A DNA stretch of 64,000 bases from Bacteroidia bacterium. GTDB lineage: Bacteria; Bacteroidota; Bacteroidia; Bacteroidales; GWA2-32-17. The DNA lies in assembly GCA_016218155.1 (NCBI GenBank), contig JACREQ010000100.1:1-64000 (forward strand), in the 5' to 3' direction. Below, piece by piece: positions 25,461 to 34,747 of the stretch (positions within the stretch are counted from its first letter, which is position 1; each line of letters opens with the position of its first letter). A program made the translations under genes and the position numbers. Below the pieces are notes generated by a model. It did not search any database. It was not told where the DNA came from and saw only the letters and a list, made by a program, of their open reading frames with translations.

Positions 25461-28400
25461 ATGAAATATAAAATACTTTTTTTATTTATTGTTGTCACAA
25501 ATATTTCATTTTCTCAAAACTCAGAGAAATTAAATTTTCATTCTAAATATAATGATTCACTTTTTAACAAATTACCAGTTTATAATATAAATACTGCTAT
25601 AAAATTATTTCCAAACACTTTTTTATTTTATAAAAACAGTATGTTGTTAAATAACATGGAGAGTCTTGATAATTCAATATATCTTGATGATATTCCAATA
25701 ATCATGCATACTGATTTCCCGATAATAATAATTAATAATATAACCTTTACGAAAAACTGTAGTCAGGCAAATTCAGGAAATTCAATTAATGGAAACTTTA
25801 GATTAAACACATTGCAACCATCTGACTCAATAAATTATACTTTTAATCTCAGAAAAGACATTCCAAATTTTTATTCTAATGTTAAAAACGACAAATACCC
25901 TAATATTATTGAGGGGTCATTAGAAATTGACGGAACAATAAAATTATTCGAAAAATTTAAACCAAAATATCTTTTAGCATTAAGCTTTAAAAATGACGAG
26001 GAGCCTAATCCAACCAATGTTAACAAGAACTATTTGAATACAGATAAACAAACAGAGATATATACTAACCCTTTAAATAATTCCGTAAACTTTCCATTTT
26101 CATCATATTCTGCAGACTATCTTTCAAGTGATAATTTTTATAAAAGTCGTTTTATAAAAAATGATAATATAAAATCAAAAATAGTTTATGCTAAAGTATT
26201 GCTCCCTTTATCAAAAAGTACTTTTGTAACAATTGGCAATTATAGTGTTTATAAAAATGGGAATTCACCTGTATACGAGAATTTGTTAATGAATAGTTCT
26301 AATAATCCTGACTATAAAGAATATTATACAACCAGCTATATTAAATTTGAACAAAACTTATATAAATATGAAAACATTAACATAAAGTACAATATAAATG
26401 CAAGTTATTCATTGCATAAAAAAGTTATTGAAAATAAGGAATTTAAAAAGGATTTTTTTAGATATGGTTATGCCGGGAAATTTAAAACTTATACTACAGA
26501 ATCTTATAGTTGGACAGACACACTGCCAGGATTCTCAACAGGTGTTTTCCAACAAGATGGGTTTCGCGACACATTAATAACGTTTAATTCTAATAATTTC
26601 AGCATTCCATTTTACACATCATGGAATAATTCATTTTTTAATATTTACCAAAGTGTTCAAATATATAACAATAATTCTTTTCAAGCTTTTGGAGGTTTGC
26701 TCAATGGAGACGAGCCTTCAAGAGTTTACAATTTATGGAATCTGCCAGGTTTGCCAAATAACACATACTCTGAAAAAGCAGAAAATAATTGGTATTTAGC
26801 AGGAAATTTCAATTTTGATTTTAAAAATATAATGATTGAAATAGGAGGTGATTTTAGTAAAATGATATCAAGAAATTATAATATACTACCTAATAGACTT
26901 TGGACTTTAGCAAGAGCATCGACAAATTATCATATACAAGAACTTAACACATCAATTCCACATCTTCTTTATGATGAGAATTGGGTTTTTCAGGACACAA
27001 TATCATATGACAGATTATATAACCCAACTCTACAAACATTTTTTGATTATAATTTAAGATTAAATCTAGGTAAACCATATAATAACACGGAATATCTATA
27101 TATAGATGATTATTTGCCATCTGATTTTTCAATAGAAATGTTCTCAGCAGATGATGTTCTCGCTAATAACATTGTTCAAACATACGGGTATGATTTTACA
27201 GGTAAAATCTCAAAAAATAATTATTCCGATTTTTTTTCAAAAACAAATGACTATGGGTTACACACAAGACCAACAAGTGCATTTGAACCAATTAATTATA
27301 ATGTTTTTTTTAATTCGAAATATAAAAAAAAGAATTACGATATAGAGTTAGGAATAAAGTTAAATGCTTATAATTCAAACCAACCTGTAGTTGAAGATCC
27401 ATATTCGTTTTATAAAATAAGAAAAGCCAGTGAAGTAACTTCAATTAATGGTAATAATGTTACACATCCTAATAATATAGGAAATAATTATGCAGTTTAT
27501 GTTGACAATTTTATTTCACCAACACAGATTCTGGCATATAGAGATGGAAATAACTGGTATAATAACAATGGTCAAACAATAGAAGTAGCAAGCAATTTGG
27601 CACAACCATATTTTGCAAATTTTGATTTTAATAGTCCCAGTTTTTATTCAGATAATTTCTCAAAATATAAAACTGCATATAAAATATTGCCATTTTTTCA
27701 GGTAAATTACTATTTTAAAAATTATATGTTTAATATTAAATATTATTCTAATTCAAGAAATCCGGGTTTTGAATCTATCTTTAATCCTATTAATTATCTG
27801 GCAATTTATAGCCACCAAAACGATCTTTTTACAAACTCAGCCCTAAAACCCATGTACTCTAAATATTTTGAAGCAGGTATATCAAATATTATTGGAAAAA
27901 GAACAAAGATCGGATTAAATTACCAGCAGAATTGGACACAAAATATTTTTGATATTTGCAGATATGAAAGAGGTGTTCCTTTTTCGTTTTTTTCTTACTA
28001 CAATAATCCAAATACTTTGAAAACAAGAGGAGTCACTTTAGATATAACAACGTATCAAATTTTTAATACCGGTTTTAATTTTGGTGGAAGTGTATGTATT
28101 CAGGAGCATAGAGAAAATACAAAATATTACAATTTGTTTTTTCCAAAGACAATAGCAAAGAGTTGGATTATTTATTCTGTAGATAATTCACATCATGGCA
28201 ATACTAATTTTTACAAGAAATTTTCTAAGCATCTATCATTTTCTATATTATTCGACTATAGACAAATGGTTACTGATGTTAATCATTTACCATATTTTTA
28301 TTATAAAGATAATGTACTAAGAGCCGGAAAAAACAATCAGAATTTTAGTGTTCATATTCAAAAGTCTTTCTTTTCAAATTATAGTAAATATATTGTAACA

Positions 28401-28631
28401 ATATATGCAATAATTGAAAATATCTTAAATAAAAAGAACTTTATATATTACTATAACTCTTCTGGGACACCAGAAGACGATGGTTACTTAGCGAATCCGT
28501 ATAATCAGATTTCAATAAACTCGCAAAATAATCCTGCTGCTTTTCGTAATTATTATTCGAATTATATTAACAATTCTTACAACTATGATATTCCAAGAAT
28601 TTTTAGGTTTGGCATTAAAATAGGATTATAA
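25461..28631 (+). CDS. TonB-dependent receptor-like outer membrane protein
   Basis: 1056 residues. A signal peptide (MKYKILFLFIVVTNISFSQ) precedes a plug-like region (residues ~40-115, ending INGNFRLNT), then a long beta-barrel full of alternating Tyr/Asn/Phe strands, ending in the aromatic outer-membrane C-terminus FRFGIKIGL. The N-terminal carboxypeptidase-like domain common in this phylum's SusC-type receptors is missing, and no SusD follows. A TonB box was not identified. It probably imports a ligand or anchors at the outer membrane; the substrate is unknown. Base composition is more AT-rich than in its neighbours. Confidence 0.75.
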   Translation: MKYKILFLFIVVTNISFSQNSEKLNFHSKYNDSLFNKLPVYNINTAIKLFPNTFLFYKNSMLLNNMESLDNSIYLDDIPIIMHTDFPIIIINNITFTKNCSQANSGNSINGNFRLNTLQPSDSINYTFNLRKDIPNFYSNVKNDKYPNIIEGSLEIDGTIKLFEKFKPKYLLALSFKNDEEPNPTNVNKNYLNTDKQTEIYTNPLNNSVNFPFSSYSADYLSSDNFYKSRFIKNDNIKSKIVYAKVLLPLSKSTFVTIGNYSVYKNGNSPVYENLLMNSSNNPDYKEYYTTSYIKFEQNLYKYENINIKYNINASYSLHKKVIENKEFKKDFFRYGYAGKFKTYTTESYSWTDTLPGFSTGVFQQDGFRDTLITFNSNNFSIPFYTSWNNSFFNIYQSVQIYNNNSFQAFGGLLNGDEPSRVYNLWNLPGLPNNTYSEKAENNWYLAGNFNFDFKNIMIEIGGDFSKMISRNYNILPNRLWTLARASTNYHIQELNTSIPHLLYDENWVFQDTISYDRLYNPTLQTFFDYNLRLNLGKPYNNTEYLYIDDYLPSDFSIEMFSADDVLANNIVQTYGYDFTGKISKNNYSDFFSKTNDYGLHTRPTSAFEPINYNVFFNSKYKKKNYDIELGIKLNAYNSNQPVVEDPYSFYKIRKASEVTSINGNNVTHPNNIGNNYAVYVDNFISPTQILAYRDGNNWYNNNGQTIEVASNLAQPYFANFDFNSPSFYSDNFSKYKTAYKILPFFQVNYYFKNYMFNIKYYSNSRNPGFESIFNPINYLAIYSHQNDLFTNSALKPMYSKYFEAGISNIIGKRTKIGLNYQQNWTQNIFDICRYERGVPFSFFSYYNNPNTLKTRGVTLDITTYQIFNTGFNFGGSVCIQEHRENTKYYNLFFPKTIAKSWIIYSVDNSHHGNTNFYKKFSKHLSFSILFDYRQMVTDVNHLPYFYYKDNVLRAGKNNQNFSVHIQKSFFSNYSKYIVTIYAIIENILNKKNFIYYYNSSGTPEDDGYLANPYNQISINSQNNPAAFRNYYSNYINNSYNYDIPRIFRFGIKIGL

Positions 28632-28895
28632 ATGTTTCCCAACAGAGGATTAACTAATCTTGGTTATTACACATCTAGCTTATTTTATTAACATTAACAC
28701 TCTTTTTGTGTTTTTAGTCTAAAAAAGATTAAAGTTCATCATAACTTAAGAATTTCATCAACTGATTTCTGACTTTTAATCAAACATTTGAGAAATTCAT
28801 AAAACACAGTATTTATGGGCCTCAGCAGATGCCAACTTTACGTGTTTTTAATAGTTTAACAAAGTAAACACACCCAACAAAAACAGTTAATAATT

Positions 28896-30191
28896 ATGAA
28901 AAATATTTTACTAATATTATTTTTCACACTTTTTTCAAAACTAATTATTGCACAACACGCACCTTTTGCAAACTTTACTCCATCTGTAAACAGTTATATT
29001 GATTACGGAAGAGGATTAAATTTAACTTGCTTAACTGACTTAAGTATAAGTAATAAAATGACAATTTCACTATGGGTAAGATGGACAAACAAGACAGATC
29101 CCGGTGTTGGAAACTGGGCAAATCTTTTTACACTAGCCGATTCAACAAATAGTGGTGACAATGGAGTTTTTTGGGTTCAACATAATTCAGATAATTCTAA
29201 ATTTGAGTTTGCGATTCATACAAACTCTCGTGAATATTTATATTCAACTACAAATCCTACTAATGGAACATGGTACTTTTTAACTCTTGTATATGACGGC
29301 TCACTTGCAAATAATAATGTGAAATTATATGTAAACGGTGTTCAGGAAGCAACCATGAATAAAACAGGAAATATAAGAGCATTTCCTACTGCTTCAAGAC
29401 TAAATATGGGAAGATGGTCAAATCCCAGCAACAATTACAGACATTTTAACGGTAAGCTTGATGAAGTTTCTATCTGGAAAAAAGCTCTTACCCAAACTCA
29501 AATTACAGATTTAATGAATAACCCAACATCAGTAACAGGAATTAATTACGATGCAACAGATTTAATTGGTTTTTGGAATTTTGATAACCTAACTGCAAAT
29601 AATCTAGGAGCCTGTCCTATTAATGGAGTAATTGGCTCAAGTACATATTTGCCTGTTACTTTTTCAAACATTAATACAACAACAGAAAAAGAAACTGTTA
29701 ATGTAAGTTGGTCTACTGCTACAGAAATTAACAACGATTATTTTACAATTCAAAAATCAAAAAATGGAATTGATTTTACAAGTATTGGAAAAACTACTGG
29801 GGCCGGTAATAGTAACAATGTGAATAATTACAATTATGCAGACTATACTCCTTACCATGGAACATCATACTATCGTATAAAACAAGTAGATTTTGATGGT
29901 AAGGAAAGTTATTCCTCAATATCTTCTGTTAGTATGAATTCAAATTCCGATTTTTCTATATCACTTTTCCCAAACCCATCAAATGGTGAAAAAGTAATTG
30001 TTTCGTCAAATTCAAATGAAATAACAAATTTTGATATAATTATTACAGATATCTCAGGAAGAGAAGTGTTTTACTCAAAAAATAACAATGTGTCAGCGAA
30101 TCTGACTTTAATTGATTTCCCTAAAGGTATTTTCTTTGTAAAAGCTATTTTAGGAGAAAAAACTATAACAATGAAACTGATAAATAATTAA
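28896..30191 (+). CDS. LamG-domain secreted protein with T9SS type A sorting domain
   Basis: 431 residues. A signal peptide (cleavage after IIAQ) is followed by a LamG/concanavalin-like lectin domain (residues ~30-240: ISLWVRWTNK, WYFLTLVYDGS, LDEVSIWKKALTQTQI), which is typical of carbohydrate-binding or adhesive surface proteins. A fibronectin-like linker follows, then a C-terminal T9SS domain (FPNPSNGEKVIV to TMKLINN, residues ~352-431). The final stop overlaps the stop of the convergent SPOR gene by four bases. The upstream gap (28632-28895) has a weak 5-bp hairpin with T-tail near 28696 and no clear promoter element. Confidence 0.85.
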   Translation: MKNILLILFFTLFSKLIIAQHAPFANFTPSVNSYIDYGRGLNLTCLTDLSISNKMTISLWVRWTNKTDPGVGNWANLFTLADSTNSGDNGVFWVQHNSDNSKFEFAIHTNSREYLYSTTNPTNGTWYFLTLVYDGSLANNNVKLYVNGVQEATMNKTGNIRAFPTASRLNMGRWSNPSNNYRHFNGKLDEVSIWKKALTQTQITDLMNNPTSVTGINYDATDLIGFWNFDNLTANNLGACPINGVIGSSTYLPVTFSNINTTTEKETVNVSWSTATEINNDYFTIQKSKNGIDFTSIGKTTGAGNSNNVNNYNYADYTPYHGTSYYRIKQVDFDGKESYSSISSVSMNSNSDFSISLFPNPSNGEKVIVSSNSNEITNFDIIITDISGREVFYSKNNNVSANLTLIDFPKGIFFVKAILGEKTITMKLINN

Positions 30192-30628
30192 TCCAATCTT
30201 GGCAACCCTATAAGATCATCAACTATAAAAGCACCCGGATAGCTTGACTGAATTATTTTAAATGCTTTATACGCCTCGTTTCTATTTCGAAAATCGCCTA
30301 CACGTACTTTAAAATATGGAGCTTCATATACCAAATATGAATCATAATCTGGAAAAGCTGTATTTAAACTTGTTCTTATTTTATGTGCTGTATTTTTAGC
30401 ATCAGATCCTGAGCCGAAATAAACCTGTACCCTATAACCAGGAAAACCTTTTGCTTTTTGGTTTATTTCAATATGCTTTCCGATAATCGCTTCAATTCTA
30501 GATTCCTGTTGAATAGTAACTTTACCCCAACCCTGTTTTGATTCTGCAATTGTAGCAAATATTTTAGGTTGGGAATAAGACACCAATGAACATAACAAAA
30601 ATAATATCACAAAAATAGAACAACGCAT
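30188..30628 (-). CDS. SPOR-domain secreted protein
   Basis: 146 residues. A signal peptide (MRCSIFVILFLLCSLVSYSQ) leads into a C-terminal SPOR domain (YRVQVYFGSGSDAKNTAHKI, PYFKVRVGDFRNRNEAYKA), which binds denuded peptidoglycan glycan strands at division sites in known members. The short region between them has no recognised motif. It is four bases from the universal stress gene downstream of the same promoter, so the two are likely co-transcribed. Confidence 0.8.
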   Translation of the reverse strand: MRCSIFVILFLLCSLVSYSQPKIFATIAESKQGWGKVTIQQESRIEAIIGKHIEINQKAKGFPGYRVQVYFGSGSDAKNTAHKIRTSLNTAFPDYDSYLVYEAPYFKVRVGDFRNRNEAYKAFKIIQSSYPGAFIVDDLIGLPRLD

Positions 30629-30631
30629 ATT

Positions 30632-31456
30632 TTAACCTTGGCTACGAATACTTAAAACCGGGATTGGTGAATGATTTACCATTTGTTGGGCATATGGACC
30701 TAACCAGAATGCAGCATTTGTTAATTGATCTGTCATAATTGTTATTAATTCAGCATTAACTTTCTTTGCATAATCAATTGTTATATCGGTAATATTTGAG
30801 CCAACTAAAACTTCTTTTGTGCAATTAACACCTTTTTCTTTTAAATATTCCTCAACCTGTGTACAATAAGTATTTATTTTAGATGTAATATCTACAGAAC
30901 TTATTTCTGCCACTCCAATAACATGAACTGTAGCACCAAAAAATCTTGCTAACTCGGTAACAAATGGCACCTTTTGTCTGGTTTCTTTTGAGAAATCAAT
31001 AGGCATAACAACATTCTTAAGATCTTTATGTTCAAACCCATTTCTAATAGTAATGATTGGACATGGAGCATTTGAAACAACTCTGAATGCATTTGAACCG
31101 ATCATTAACTCTTCAAATCCGCTGGCACCATGAGTTCCCATAATAATCAAATAAGCATCATCATATTTTGCCTGATTTGTTATTTCTTTAAATACATTTC
31201 CTTCACGAATTTTATAATCTAACTTAGTTTTTATCTTTCCTTTATATTTTTCAATTAAAATATTCATAAAATCATCCAATGATTTACCTACTACCATATC
31301 AAAATCTTTGAAATAGAAAGGCATCTCAAAATTCTTACTTCTTTTAACATGAATCATTCTAACATCAGCTTCAATTATGTTAGCAAAAGAAATTGCATGC
31401 TCTAACGCATTTACTGAATCAGCAGAGAAATCAATAGGAACAAGAATTTTTTTCAT
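30632..31456 (-). CDS. Universal stress protein, tandem UspA domains
   Basis: 274 residues made of two Usp domains. The first has KKILVPIDFSADSVNALEHA and IIMGTHGASGFEELMIGSNA (the G-x2-G-x9-G-S ATP-binding loop); the second starts NVVMPIDFSKETRQ and ends HSPIPVLSIR, with a degraded nucleotide loop (ITIMTDQLTNAAFWLG). Usp proteins bind nucleotides and help survival under starvation or stress. An inverted repeat overlaps its promoter. The SPOR gene follows after three bases. Confidence 0.9.
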   Translation of the reverse strand: MKKILVPIDFSADSVNALEHAISFANIIEADVRMIHVKRSKNFEMPFYFKDFDMVVGKSLDDFMNILIEKYKGKIKTKLDYKIREGNVFKEITNQAKYDDAYLIIMGTHGASGFEELMIGSNAFRVVSNAPCPIITIRNGFEHKDLKNVVMPIDFSKETRQKVPFVTELARFFGATVHVIGVAEISSVDITSKINTYCTQVEEYLKEKGVNCTKEVLVGSNITDITIDYAKKVNAELITIMTDQLTNAAFWLGPYAQQMVNHSPIPVLSIRSQG

Positions 31457-31490
31457 AAAAAATAAATTTTAAGTTCAGAAAAATATTAAT

Positions 31491-31509
31491 TTGAACGTGT
31501 TCAAAAATA
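31491..31509 (-). promoter_or_regulatory. Promoter -7 element overlapped by an operator-like palindrome
   Basis: On the minus strand TATTTTTG (31502-31509) is a match to the -7 consensus, 45 bases upstream of the stress-protein start. It overlaps the perfect inverted repeat TTGAAC-GT-GTTCAA (31491-31504). The overlap is what is expected for a repressor or regulator site acting at this promoter. Confidence 0.5.
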
Positions 31510-31537
31510 AGTAAAAAATATGCTTAAACCAAAACCT

Positions 31538-31999
31538 TTAAAATAACCCTTTTCTAAATAACTTAACCGACTGATTTTCATTAATATTAAATTTCTTCCA
31601 TATTAAGCATTTCCTAACTTTAATATAACCGCTTGCCTTTAAATCAACCTTGTTTTTAATTATTGATGTAAGAAGAGTTAATGGACTCTCTGCTAATTTA
31701 CTAAATTTAATATCAAATTCCATTGTCTGAATTGCATTTGAATTAGCCGGGATTTTAAGTTTTTTTGATTTCTTTACTTTTCCTAATGATACATTACTTA
31801 AAGTTAATTCTAAATTAACATCAGAAATTGTAAAAGCAAAATTGTTATTGTTTTTAACAGGCACCATTAATTCTAAACTCACATGCTCTTTGTTAATGTC
31901 CTTTATACTAACACCTTCTATCTTACCAATCTCGACTTCTTTAATAGTACAAGAGCTAAGAAAAGTTATAACTACTAAAAACAAAAATATTCTTTTCAT
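31538..31999 (-). CDS. LEA14-like (WHy-domain) lipoprotein
   Basis: 153 residues. A lipoprotein signal (MKRIFLFLVVITFLSSC, lipobox LSSC) precedes a LEA type 2/WHy beta-sandwich (residues ~20-130: VSLELMVPVKNNNNFAFTIS with the conserved N-P/N pattern). WHy proteins are linked to desiccation or stress protection and secretion; the role in this phylum is unknown. It is the last gene of a three-gene operon, starting five bases after the 5'-nucleotidase stop. Confidence 0.8.
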   Translation of the reverse strand: MKRIFLFLVVITFLSSCTIKEVEIGKIEGVSIKDINKEHVSLELMVPVKNNNNFAFTISDVNLELTLSNVSLGKVKKSKKLKIPANSNAIQTMEFDIKFSKLAESPLTLLTSIIKNKVDLKASGYIKVRKCLIWKKFNINENQSVKLFRKGLF

Positions 32000-32004
32000 G
32001 AGAT

Positions 32005-33444
32005 TTAATTTGTTACAATTTTTGTACTTGAAACTCCTGAATAATTAGCTGATTTTATTATTGACAACAAATGAATTAATGCATCGGTTGTTGTTATTCC
32101 AGTCCCTTTTACTTCACCGGTTTTTCCAAATTTATATGAACTCACAACATAGCTGTTTATTGCAACCATATAAACTCTGTTCTCATCTAAAGTACTCCCA
32201 TCAGGAAAAAATAATTCAACTTTATTAACCGATTTATCAGAATTTAAATAAATCACTGAATTTAATCCTGAAGAAATTATATCCGCCTTTTTTTCTTTTT
32301 TATAACCATATTCTATCAATTCACGAATTTGAGAAGGAGTCATTTTACATACCATAATTTCATTTGCAAATGGGTCTAACTCATAAACCTGTTTAATAGT
32401 AACAGGTCCTGCAGGAATTTCCGAAACTCTAATTCCTCCGCTATTTTGAAATGAAAAATCTGCTTTAACAGATCTTAAAACTGCATCTGCCATAAACCCA
32501 CCAAGCTCGTTGTCTCCCTTAATATCGGACCCTAAATAACCTGCTATTTTTTTAAACTCCTCGTTGTTATTATAATTATTAACTTTTCTGATTAACAACG
32601 TGTCGGCATGTTTATATCCTTTTAATGGCAATAATGTATCATGAATTGAAACAATTTTATTTCCTTCCATGTTAATTGTTAACATTCCCAAATATTTCAG
32701 ATAATATCCTGCTTGTACTATCGTTACACCATTAACAGTCATTTGTGGTTGAAGAGCTTTATGTGAGTGCCCACCAATAATTGCATTAATTTCAGGCATT
32801 TTTGTAGCTAAAATTGAATCTTCAGCAACACCCATGTGTGATAGCACAACAAACACATTAGATTTTTTTGAAAGAAAACTATATTCTTTAGTTTTGTTTA
32901 TTCCATCAGTAAATTCAACACCAGCGCAATTTTCAGGTCTGGTATCAGGATGTCCACTTGGTTCTACCTGAGTTAATCCTAATATAGCAAGCTTTGTTTT
33001 TCCAAATTTATATTTCTTATAAGGTTCTAGTTGTGGAAATTCTTTATTCTTAGGCTTAATGTTAGCGACAATGAACGGAAACTTTGCTTCGCTAATTCTT
33101 TTAGCCAGAGTTGCTGTACCAAAATCAAATTCGTGATTTCCTAAAGTTGAAAGATCAAATTTTAAATCATTCATAAAATCAATCATCGGATAACCCTTCT
33201 CAGAGTATTTATCAACGATTGGATTTCCACTAAATAAATCACCTGCCGAAACTAGAATTACATTTTTATGCTTTGTTTTTATGTCTTGTACCATTGCAGA
33301 AAGTACTGGGAATTGATCAATTCTTCCATGCATATCATTCACATGTAGTATTACAATTTCTGATGTTGACTTTTTAGATTTACCCTGGCTAAATACAACA
33401 ACCGGTATTATTAACAACAGATAAAATAATATTCTGTATTTCAT
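32005..33444 (-). CDS. Secreted 5'-nucleotidase / metallophosphoesterase (UshA-like)
   Basis: 479 residues. A signal peptide (cleavage near VVFSQ) is followed by the two-metal phosphoesterase domain: ILHVNDMHGR, SAGDLFSGNP, TLGNHEFDFG and GGHSHK provide the metal ligands. The C-terminal 5'-nucleotidase domain (FQNSGGIRVSEIPAGP, VYELDPFANE) binds the nucleoside. It hydrolyses extracellular nucleotides to nucleosides plus phosphate in the periplasm. It is the middle gene of a three-gene operon, 17 bases after the transporter gene. Confidence 0.92.
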   Translation of the reverse strand: MKYRILFYLLLIIPVVVFSQGKSKKSTSEIVILHVNDMHGRIDQFPVLSAMVQDIKTKHKNVILVSAGDLFSGNPIVDKYSEKGYPMIDFMNDLKFDLSTLGNHEFDFGTATLAKRISEAKFPFIVANIKPKNKEFPQLEPYKKYKFGKTKLAILGLTQVEPSGHPDTRPENCAGVEFTDGINKTKEYSFLSKKSNVFVVLSHMGVAEDSILATKMPEINAIIGGHSHKALQPQMTVNGVTIVQAGYYLKYLGMLTINMEGNKIVSIHDTLLPLKGYKHADTLLIRKVNNYNNNEEFKKIAGYLGSDIKGDNELGGFMADAVLRSVKADFSFQNSGGIRVSEIPAGPVTIKQVYELDPFANEIMVCKMTPSQIRELIEYGYKKEKKADIISSGLNSVIYLNSDKSVNKVELFFPDGSTLDENRVYMVAINSYVVSSYKFGKTGEVKGTGITTTDALIHLLSIIKSANYSGVSSTKIVTN

Positions 33445-33461
33445 GATTCTTTTGTTTTTTT

Positions 33462-34511
33462 TTAAAATGAAAAATACATTCCGGAAAGTCCTATTATCAG
33501 TCCAATAACAATTTTAATTGCCTTTATTTTAACAAAGCTCCATTTATCTTCTGCAAGTAATGGTATTCCACCGTGTCCTTCCTGAACTACAGAATTTGCC
33601 AGAAGAAAACTAAACGGAATAATTCCATCCATAAATAATGTTATAAATAAAATATGCGGACCTGAAATTGGGATTATTCCTATAATTAAAGCTAGTAACA
33701 AAACATATATTAAATTTAATTTTGCCCATTCATTAAACGAGAAATAGTTAGTAAGAATTGAAATTGCAATAATTGAACCTAATGTCCATAAAAACAATCT
33801 GAAAAAATGTTTTTTAAGAACATGCTCCCATAAATGATCCATAAGAAAATGCTCGGGAACAGTTAAAATAATAAAAGTTGAAATTAATCCCATTAGCATA
33901 AATATAATTGACTCTGCAGAGAAAAGTCCTTCCTCGTGTTCTCCTCCTCCTGCTTCACCAAAAGGAATAATCTGACTAAATATAATAAAAATTAAAACCA
34001 TTAATAACATTGCTCTTGCAAATGTAAATTTCTGCAATTGCAATTTTATTGTGTATAATGTTGGCTTAGTTGAACAACATTCATCGCCATGTGTCACAAA
34101 ATGCTTTTCATTCTGAATTCTTGGTTTACTTTTAATAAATAAATTAAAAAAGACACCGGCGACAATTGCAATAATAATAACACCGGCAGCAATTTTAAGT
34201 GCCAGTACAGGTGATGCAGAAATCATTACAAAGGCTTCATCGCCTACGGTAGCAATTGACCCGGCAAGTAAAGCTGAAAAATTAATTATATTATGTGTGT
34301 AAAGCGACACAACTGTGAATACACCTGCACAGCCAGGAGTTATTCCAAGAAATATTGCAATAAAAAGTTGAAGCCAACGAGAATTTTTTATTGGGTTACT
34401 CCATTTTCCCTTTGTTTGTACATTTATATACTCAATTATGAGCATCAGAAACAGCACAAACCCAGAAATCATAAAGGTTTGCTTAAATATATCTAGCCAG
34501 TTTAATTCCAT
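33462..34511 (-). CDS. Multi-TM putative metal/oxyanion exporter (ArsP_2 / 10-TM type)
   Basis: 349 residues from the Met at 34511. About ten membrane segments in two related halves flank a cytoplasmic loop containing HGDECC, a His/Cys cluster fitting metal binding. The segment GITPGCAGVFTVVSLYTH is characteristic of the family annotated as putative 10-TM heavy-metal or manganese exporters. A longer reading starts at 34562, but the promoter element at 34533-34540 lies downstream of that codon, so I reject it. First gene of the operon; no metal specificity can be assigned. Confidence 0.75.
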   Translation of the reverse strand: MELNWLDIFKQTFMISGFVLFLMLIIEYINVQTKGKWSNPIKNSRWLQLFIAIFLGITPGCAGVFTVVSLYTHNIINFSALLAGSIATVGDEAFVMISASPVLALKIAAGVIIIAIVAGVFFNLFIKSKPRIQNEKHFVTHGDECCSTKPTLYTIKLQLQKFTFARAMLLMVLIFIIFSQIIPFGEAGGGEHEEGLFSAESIIFMLMGLISTFIILTVPEHFLMDHLWEHVLKKHFFRLFLWTLGSIIAISILTNYFSFNEWAKLNLIYVLLLALIIGIIPISGPHILFITLFMDGIIPFSFLLANSVVQEGHGGIPLLAEDKWSFVKIKAIKIVIGLIIGLSGMYFSF

Positions 34512-34532
34512 TTTTAGAATGAATATAAATAG

Positions 34533-34540
34533 CAAAGTTA
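34533..34540 (-). promoter_or_regulatory. -7 element (TAACTTTG) of the transporter-nucleotidase-LEA operon
   Basis: An exact TAnnTTTG match on the minus strand, 22 bases upstream of the start chosen for the transporter. It decides the start choice. Confidence 0.5.
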
Positions 34541-34723
34541 TAAAAGAAAAACTATAACACAATATTTAAGAATCGGCATTAACAAATAAAATAATTTACT
34601 ATTAAAATGGTTAACATAAGCTTGTGTTTCTGCACAATACAAATATGTTAATATCTATTCATCAATTTTTAAACATTTGAATTGAAGTCCTGATTTGATT
34701 TAGTAAATTTACGCTTATCAATT

Positions 34724-34731
34724 TAATTTTG
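34724..34731 (+). promoter_or_regulatory. -7 element (TAATTTTG) of dnaE
   Basis: An exact consensus match 16 bases before the dnaE ATG. Confidence 0.45.
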
Positions 34732-34747
34732 TAATTCATTCATTTTT

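Noticed and set aside
34512-34562. Longer start for the 10-TM transporter
   Set aside because: The consensus -7 element lies downstream of that codon, and the extra residues overlap the promoter region.
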